NCBI GenBank assembly: GCA_946886995.1
Contig: CAMPJU010000043.1
Location: forward strand, 1-8,953
Direction: 5' to 3'
Source: an uncultured Lysobacteraceae bacterium
GTDB lineage: Bacteria > Pseudomonadota > Gammaproteobacteria > Xanthomonadales > Xanthomonadaceae
Length of the DNA: 8,953 nucleotides
Position numbers and translations under genes: made by a program. The notes under the pieces were generated by a model. The model was given only the letters and a program-made list of their open reading frames with translations. It was not told where the DNA came from and did not search any database. Position 1 is the stretch's first letter, and every line of letters begins with the position of its first letter. Of this stretch, positions 5,924 to 8,953 are shown piece after piece.

Positions 5924-6717
5924 GCTGCTTCCGTCCGCGCCATCCCGGCGCCCATGTCGAATGCGATCGGACCGTCGGCACGACCTTCCAGGAACTGCCG
6001 CAGCAGCGGATCGCTGCTCGCCTGCAGGCTGTCCGGGGTGCCGGAAAACGCGATCCGCCCGTCGGCGATCACGATCGCGCGATCGGCGACCGGCAGCGTC
6101 TCGTGCACGTGGTGGGTGACGATGATGCTGGTCAGGCCGAGCGTGCGGTTGAGGCGGTGGATCAGGTCCATGATCACGCCCGAGGCGATCGGGTCGAGCC
6201 CGGTCAGGGGTTCGTCGTAGATCATCAGCGGAGGATCGAGCGCCAGTGCGCGCGCCAGCGCGACCCGGCGCGCCATGCCGCCGGACAGCTCGCGCGGGAA
6301 CAGGTCGACCGCGCCGCGCAGGCCGACCGCATGCAGCTTGAGCAGCACCAGCCGGCGCAGCACCGGCTCCGGCAGGCGCGTGTGCGCACGCAGCGGCAGC
6401 GCGATGTTCTCGCCCGCGGTGAGGTCGGTGAGCAGGCCGTTGCCCTGGAGCAGGACGCCGATCTGCTTGCGTGTTTCCAGCAGCTGGCGACGGCGACGCG
6501 GCAGCGGTTCACCGAAAAGCCGCACCTCGCCGGCCGCGGGCTCCAGCTCACCGGTGAGGGCCGCCAGCAACGTGGACTTGCCGCTGCCCGAGGGGCCGAG
6601 CACCGCGGTGATGCTGCCCCGCGGCACGAGCAGGTCGATGTCGCGCAGCACCACCCGCCCGCCGCGCTCGAGGCGGACGCCGGACAGCTGGACGGTGGGG
6701 GCGGGGTCGGCGGTCAT
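5920..6717 (-). CDS. mlaF: MlaF ATP-binding subunit of the Mla transporter
   Basis: ATPase that powers phospholipid transport by MlaFEDB on the cytoplasmic face. The 265-residue product has a complete ABC set: Walker A GPSGSGKST (41-49), Q-loop in LLQGNGLLTDLT (89-100), signature LSGGM (144-148), Walker B LMIYDEP (164-170), D-loop GLDP (173-176) and H-loop THH (201-203). The C-terminal part (about 228-265, through FLEGRADGPIAFDMGAG) corresponds to the extension by which MlaF protomers contact each other in E. coli. I use the ATG at 6717; a longer frame to a TTG at 6768 would begin inside the exb terminator tract and adds no family sequence. No clear Shine-Dalgarno sequence precedes the ATG. 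It is the first gene of the mla operon and overlaps mlaE by four bases. Confidence 0.95.
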   Translation of the reverse strand: MTADPAPTVQLSGVRLERGGRVVLRDIDLLVPRGSITAVLGPSGSGKSTLLAALTGELEPAAGEVRLFGEPLPRRRRQLLETRKQIGVLLQGNGLLTDLTAGENIALPLRAHTRLPEPVLRRLVLLKLHAVGLRGAVDLFPRELSGGMARRVALARALALDPPLMIYDEPLTGLDPIASGVIMDLIHRLNRTLGLTSIIVTHHVHETLPVADRAIVIADGRIAFSGTPDSLQASSDPLLRQFLEGRADGPIAFDMGAGMARTEAA

Positions 6718-6753
6718 GAACCGGACAGCTTGGGGGGCAGCGACTGAACGGAC

Positions 6754-6759
6754 ATTATC
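6754..6759 (-). promoter_or_regulatory. Candidate -10 box for the mla operon
   Basis: GATAAT (minus strand) matches TATAAT at five of six positions and would start transcription about 30 nt before the mlaF ATG. No good -35 box lies at the right distance; that position falls in the stem of the exb terminator (GGGCGG). The mla genes need a start between the terminator and 6717 or depend on read-through, so this is a tentative call. Confidence 0.35.
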
Positions 6760-6766
6760 GCGGACC

Positions 6767-6793
6767 AAAAAAAACGCCGCCCGGGGGCGGCGT
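6767..6793 (-). terminator. Intrinsic terminator of the tonB-exbB-exbD1-exbD2 operon
   Basis: On the minus strand ACGCCGCC and GGCGGCGT form a perfect 8-bp GC-rich stem around a four-base loop, followed directly by a run of T (eight in total, the first closing the stem). It begins 30 bp after the exbD2 stop codon and lies about 50 bp before the mlaF start, cleanly separating the two operons. The plus-strand side lacks a U tract after the stem, so it works in one direction only. Confidence 0.92.
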
Positions 6794-6823
6794 CAACGAC
6801 TCTGTAGGCGTCCGGCGGGTGGA

Positions 6824-7237
6824 TCAGTCGGCCTGGACGAAGCCGATTTTCACCATCCGCGCATTCTTGGCTGCCGCCAGCACCCGGGCGAGCACGCCGT
6901 AGTCGGCGTTCGGATCGGTGTCGATCTCGAGCGTCGGCTGGTTGGTCGGGTCCTGCTGCACGACCTCGACCATCATCGGCTGCAACTGCGGGATCGCGTA
7001 GCTGGTCCCGTTCCAGTACACCTGGCCGGAGGCGTCGATGCGCACCCGGATCGGATCCTTGGGCTGGGACGGCGGTGGCGGCTGGGTGGAGCGTTGCGGC
7101 AGGTCCACCGAGATCTCGTAGGTGGTCGGCGGTGCCGTCACCATGAAGATGATCAGCAGGACCAGCATCACGTCCGCGAGCGGAATGATGTTGATCTCGG
7201 CCATCGGGCCGCTGCCGGAATTGGTGCTGAAAGCCAT
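6824..7237 (-). CDS. exbD2: ExbD2, second ExbD/TolR-family proton-channel subunit
   Basis: Inner-membrane biopolymer transport protein that works with ExbB to couple the proton motive force to TonB. The 137-residue product has a short cytoplasmic start ([16 protein letters not shown]) and one membrane helix (about 18-38, [18 protein letters not shown]) containing Asp22, equivalent to the essential membrane Asp25 of E. coli ExbD. A Pro-rich linker ([13 protein letters not shown]) and a periplasmic ExbD/TolR domain follow. It shares the N-terminus and helix with the neighbouring exbD1, but the two periplasmic domains have diverged, which points to an old tandem duplication. In Xanthomonas campestris the exbD2 gene at this position is dispensable for iron uptake but needed for the plant hypersensitive response; the role here is unknown. 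AAGGA eight bases before the ATG is a good ribosome site. Last gene of the operon, 24 bp after exbD1. Confidence 0.9.
   Translation of the reverse strand: MAFSTNSGSGPMAEINIIPLADVMLVLLIIFMVTAPPTTYEISVDLPQRSTQPPPPSQPKDPIRVRIDASGQVYWNGTSYAIPQLQPMMVEVVQQDPTNQPTLEIDTDPNADYGVLARVLAAAKNARMVKIGFVQAD
7138..7174. repeat. Near-identical DNA repeat in exbD2 (copy at 7579-7615)
   Basis: A 37-bp stretch coding for the exbD2 membrane helix recurs in exbD1 441 bp away with one mismatch (36 of 37 by eye). It reflects the tandem exbD duplication, with this helix kept unusually similar at the DNA level while the flanking sequence has diverged. Confidence 0.85.
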
Positions 7238-7261
7238 GTTCGGTCCTTGGCCCTTCCGGGC

Positions 7262-7681
7262 TCAGTTTTCCTGCAGCGAGATGAAGCCGACCTTGCGCAT
7301 GCCCTGGCGCTGGGCGATCTGCACCACGTCGTTCACCACGCTGTACTTGGTGGTCTTGTCGCCGCGCACCTGGATGCCGGGCTGCGGCACCTTCTGGGCC
7401 TCGACCGACAAGCGGCTCTCGAGCAGCTCCCGGCTGACCGGCTCATCGTTCCAGAAGAGCCGGCCGTCCTGGGTCACCGCGACGGTGACCGGTGGGACCG
7501 GAGGTGGCTCGTCGTCCGGCTCGATGATGGTCGCCTCGGGCAGCTCGACCTCCACCAGGTGCTGCATCAGCGGCGTGGTCACCATGAAGATGATCAGCAG
7601 GACCAACATCACGTCGACCAGCGGGACGACGTTGATGGTGGCCATCGGCCCGCCGGCATCGGAGTTAGTACTGAAGGCCAT
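7262..7681 (-). CDS. exbD1: ExbD1, ExbD-family proton-channel subunit
   Basis: Partner of ExbB in the TonB energising complex of the inner membrane. The 139-residue product has an N-terminal cytoplasmic stretch (MAFSTNSDAGGPMATIN), one membrane helix (about 19-40, [19 protein letters not shown]) with the proton-relay Asp23, an acidic/proline linker (IIEPDDEPPPVPP) and a periplasmic domain. That domain ends in YSVVNDVVQIAQRQGMRKVG, typical of ExbD. E. coli ExbD has 141 residues, so the length is normal. A GGAG seven bases before the ATG fits a ribosome site. It lies 27 bp after exbB and 24 bp before exbD2 and is presumably the main ExbD for siderophore and other TonB-dependent uptake, as its counterpart is in Xanthomonas; that assignment is inferred from order. 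Confidence 0.93.
   Translation of the reverse strand: MAFSTNSDAGGPMATINVVPLVDVMLVLLIIFMVTTPLMQHLVEVELPEATIIEPDDEPPPVPPVTVAVTQDGRLFWNDEPVSRELLESRLSVEAQKVPQPGIQVRGDKTTKYSVVNDVVQIAQRQGMRKVGFISLQEN
7579..7615. repeat. Near-identical DNA repeat in exbD1 (copy at 7138-7174)
   Basis: Second copy of the 37-bp exbD membrane-helix segment, in the same orientation and differing at one base. Direct repeats of this kind between tandem paralogues can support gene conversion or deletion of one copy. Confidence 0.85.
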
Positions 7682-7708
7682 TGGGGGACTCCGTCAGTCG
7701 TTCGCTGA

Positions 7709-8464
7709 TCAGCGCTTGGTCGGCACTTCGCCGACGCGCGAGCCGGTGGCGAAGAAGTCGTGCAGGTCGTGGGCGAACGTGTCGAACTTGTTGTTCGTCA
7801 CGCGGTTCATGCGCACGAAGAAGTTGTAGCCCAGCACGGCCGGGATCGCGACGAACAGGCCGATGGCGGTCATGATCAGCGCCTCGCCGACCGGGCCCGC
7901 GACCGCGCCGATGGACGCGTTGCCGCTGGCGCCGATGCGGATCAGGGCGCGGTAGATGCCCCACACGGTGCCGAGCAGGCCGACGAACGGCGCGGTCGAA
8001 CCGACGGTGGCGAGCACGGTCAGGCCGTTCTCGAGGTTCATCGACTCACGGGTGACGGCCTGGCGCAGCGCGCGGTCGACGAACTCGGAGCGGTTCAGCG
8101 ACTCGACCAGGCGCGAGCCCTCGTGGCGCTGGTGGTGCGCCGCGGCCTGGGCCGCATCGAGCGCGATCTTGGAGAACGGCTCGCTCTTGGGCTGCTCTTC
8201 CATGTAGCGGATCGCATCCTGCGCGTTGTTCGTTTCCCAGAACGTGCTGACCACGCGGTCGGCACGGCCACGCATGCGCATGTTCTTGATGAAGTTGACG
8301 ATGAGCCAGTAGACGGACATCAGGGACATGAGCACGAGGGTGATAAGCACCACCCAGCCCAGCATGTCCATGTGCTGGACCATGTCCGCGAAGCCCATCT
8401 GCTGGAGAGCTTCGGCGTTGTTGCCGGCGGCTCCGGTCGGGGCAGTAGTGGTTTCCTGCAGCAT
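7709..8464 (-). CDS. exbB: ExbB, MotA/TolQ/ExbB-family proton channel
   Basis: Inner-membrane scaffold and channel protein that, with ExbD, uses the proton gradient to drive TonB. The 251-residue product (E. coli 244) has a polar N-terminus and three membrane helices: about 35-58 (LGWVVLITLVLMSLMSVYWL), 147-175 (GLTVLATVGSTAPFVGLLGT then VWGIYRAL) and 190-218 (GPVGEALIMTAIGLFVAIPA). A long cytoplasmic loop lies between the first two. Glu194 in the third helix matches the conserved Glu176 of E. coli, and the VGSTAPFVGLLGTVWGI segment is the family signature. AAAGGT about seven bases before the ATG serves as ribosome site. tonB ends 76 bp upstream and exbD1 starts 27 bp downstream. A TolQ identity is less likely because the neighbours are tonB and two exbD genes without tolA, tolB or pal. 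Confidence 0.94.
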   Translation of the reverse strand: MLQETTTAPTGAAGNNAEALQQMGFADMVQHMDMLGWVVLITLVLMSLMSVYWLIVNFIKNMRMRGRADRVVSTFWETNNAQDAIRYMEEQPKSEPFSKIALDAAQAAAHHQRHEGSRLVESLNRSEFVDRALRQAVTRESMNLENGLTVLATVGSTAPFVGLLGTVWGIYRALIRIGASGNASIGAVAGPVGEALIMTAIGLFVAIPAVLGYNFFVRMNRVTNNKFDTFAHDLHDFFATGSRVGEVPTKR

Positions 8465-8540
8465 GACGCTTACCTTTGAGAGTCGTGGAAGGAGTTTTTA
8501 GCTAACGGTGTTGCAACAAGACGCTCGACTGGCCCGGGGG

Positions 8541-8953
8541 TCAGTTGAGAGAGAAATCGACGGGAACTCGGACGGTGCTGGCCACCGGGACGCCATTCTC
8601 GACGGCCGGGTTGAAGCGCCAGCCTCGGGCGGCCCGCACGGCACTGCGATCCATGTCGCGGTTGCGGCTGGAACGCTCGACCCGGACGTCCAGGACATTG
8701 CCCCGTGCGTCGATGTCGACCAGCAGCACCACGGTGCCTTCGATGCCCGAACGCATGGCCTCGCGCGGATACTCCGGCGGGTTCATGTTCATCGACGACG
8801 GGTCGACGCTCGAACCGATGTTCACGGCCGGGGCGGGCGGCGACGGCGGGGCCGGCGGCGGCGCGGGCGTGTCGACCGGCGACGGCTCGTCGAAGACCAC
8901 CGGCGGCGGATCCGGCGGCGGCGGGATCGGCGTCGGCTTGGGCGGCGTCAGCT
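8541..8953 (-). CDS. tonB: TonB energy-transducing protein (5' end outside window)
   Basis: TonB spans the periplasm and transmits ExbBD energy to TonB-dependent outer-membrane receptors. The visible 136 residues lack the N-terminal membrane anchor. They begin in a proline-rich spacer (PKPTPIPPPPDPPP, later PAPPPAPPSPPAPA), as expected for the rod-like periplasmic region. The C-terminal domain then runs from NPPEYPREAMRSGIEGTVVL through ARGNVLDVRVERSSRNRDMD to the end VASTVRVPVDFSLN. The YP motif, which contacts the receptor TonB box in E. coli, is present. The frame is open to the right edge, so start and promoter, including any Fur site, are not visible. Short in-frame GTG codons inside the spacer are not real starts. 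Confidence 0.93.
   Translation of the reverse strand, partial: LTPPKPTPIPPPPDPPPVVFDEPSPVDTPAPPPAPPSPPAPAVNIGSSVDPSSMNMNPPEYPREAMRSGIEGTVVLLVDIDARGNVLDVRVERSSRNRDMDRSAVRAARGWRFNPAVENGVPVASTVRVPVDFSLN

Noticed and set aside
6275..7708. 477-residue plus-strand frame antisense to mlaF and the exbD genes
   Set aside because: Low-complexity His/Asp/Arg-rich sequence, crosses the terminator and two operons, no recognisable domain.
7709..8464. TolQ instead of ExbB
   Set aside because: Neighbours are tonB and two exbD genes, with no tolA, tolB or pal; the order matches the Xanthomonas tonB cluster.
8810..8953. GC-rich repeat of ggcggcgg type resembling a tandem repeat
   Set aside because: It encodes the proline-rich spacer of TonB; the pattern comes from CCG codons.
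1..8953. Search for tRNA, rRNA, CRISPR arrays, insertion-sequence ends, integrase genes or attachment sites
   Set aside because: Nothing convincing seen by eye on either strand; nearly all sequence is covered by recognised genes.

Overview
The window is a high-GC proteobacterial chromosome segment (about two thirds G+C by eye). Gene content and order suggest Xanthomonadales (Lysobacteraceae, e.g. Xanthomonas, Lysobacter or Luteimonas relatives). The main reason is the tonB-exbB-exbD-exbD order with two tandem exbD genes, known from Xanthomonas. The genus is an inference. Eleven genes are complete and two run off the window edges (hipA at the left, tonB at the right).

Left part (1-1230, minus strand): an E. 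coli-type hipBA toxin-antitoxin module. hipA is cut by the window edge just before its catalytic loop. In front of hipB is a 65-bp AT-rich island with a near-consensus sigma-70 promoter and three 16-bp palindromes of the form TCAA-N8-TTGA, spaced exactly 27 bp apart. These are very probably HipB operators and are the most informative unannotated signal in the window.

Next (1285-2559, plus strand): rmuC, a membrane-anchored coiled-coil protein with a nuclease-like domain, divergent from hipBA. It converges on mlaA with only 13 bp between the stop codons.

Centre (2573-6717, minus strand): a compact operon mlaF-mlaE-mlaD-mlaC-mlaB-mlaA, transcribed right to left. It encodes the whole phospholipid path for outer-membrane asymmetry: inner-membrane ABC transporter (MlaFEDB), periplasmic shuttle (MlaC) and outer-membrane lipoprotein (MlaA). 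The start/stop overlaps F/E, D/C and C/B suggest translational coupling.

Right part (6824-8953, minus strand): tonB (3' part), exbB, exbD1 and exbD2, the proton-motive-force energiser of TonB-dependent outer-membrane receptors. It is closed by a clear intrinsic terminator at 6767-6793, immediately upstream of the mla operon.

Most of the window is ordinary housekeeping sequence. I see no tRNA, rRNA, CRISPR array, insertion sequence or clearly new system. Points worth a second look are the hip operator array, the hipBA/rmuC neighbourhood, the long MlaA linker, the duplicated exbD genes and the terminator/promoter crowding before mlaF.
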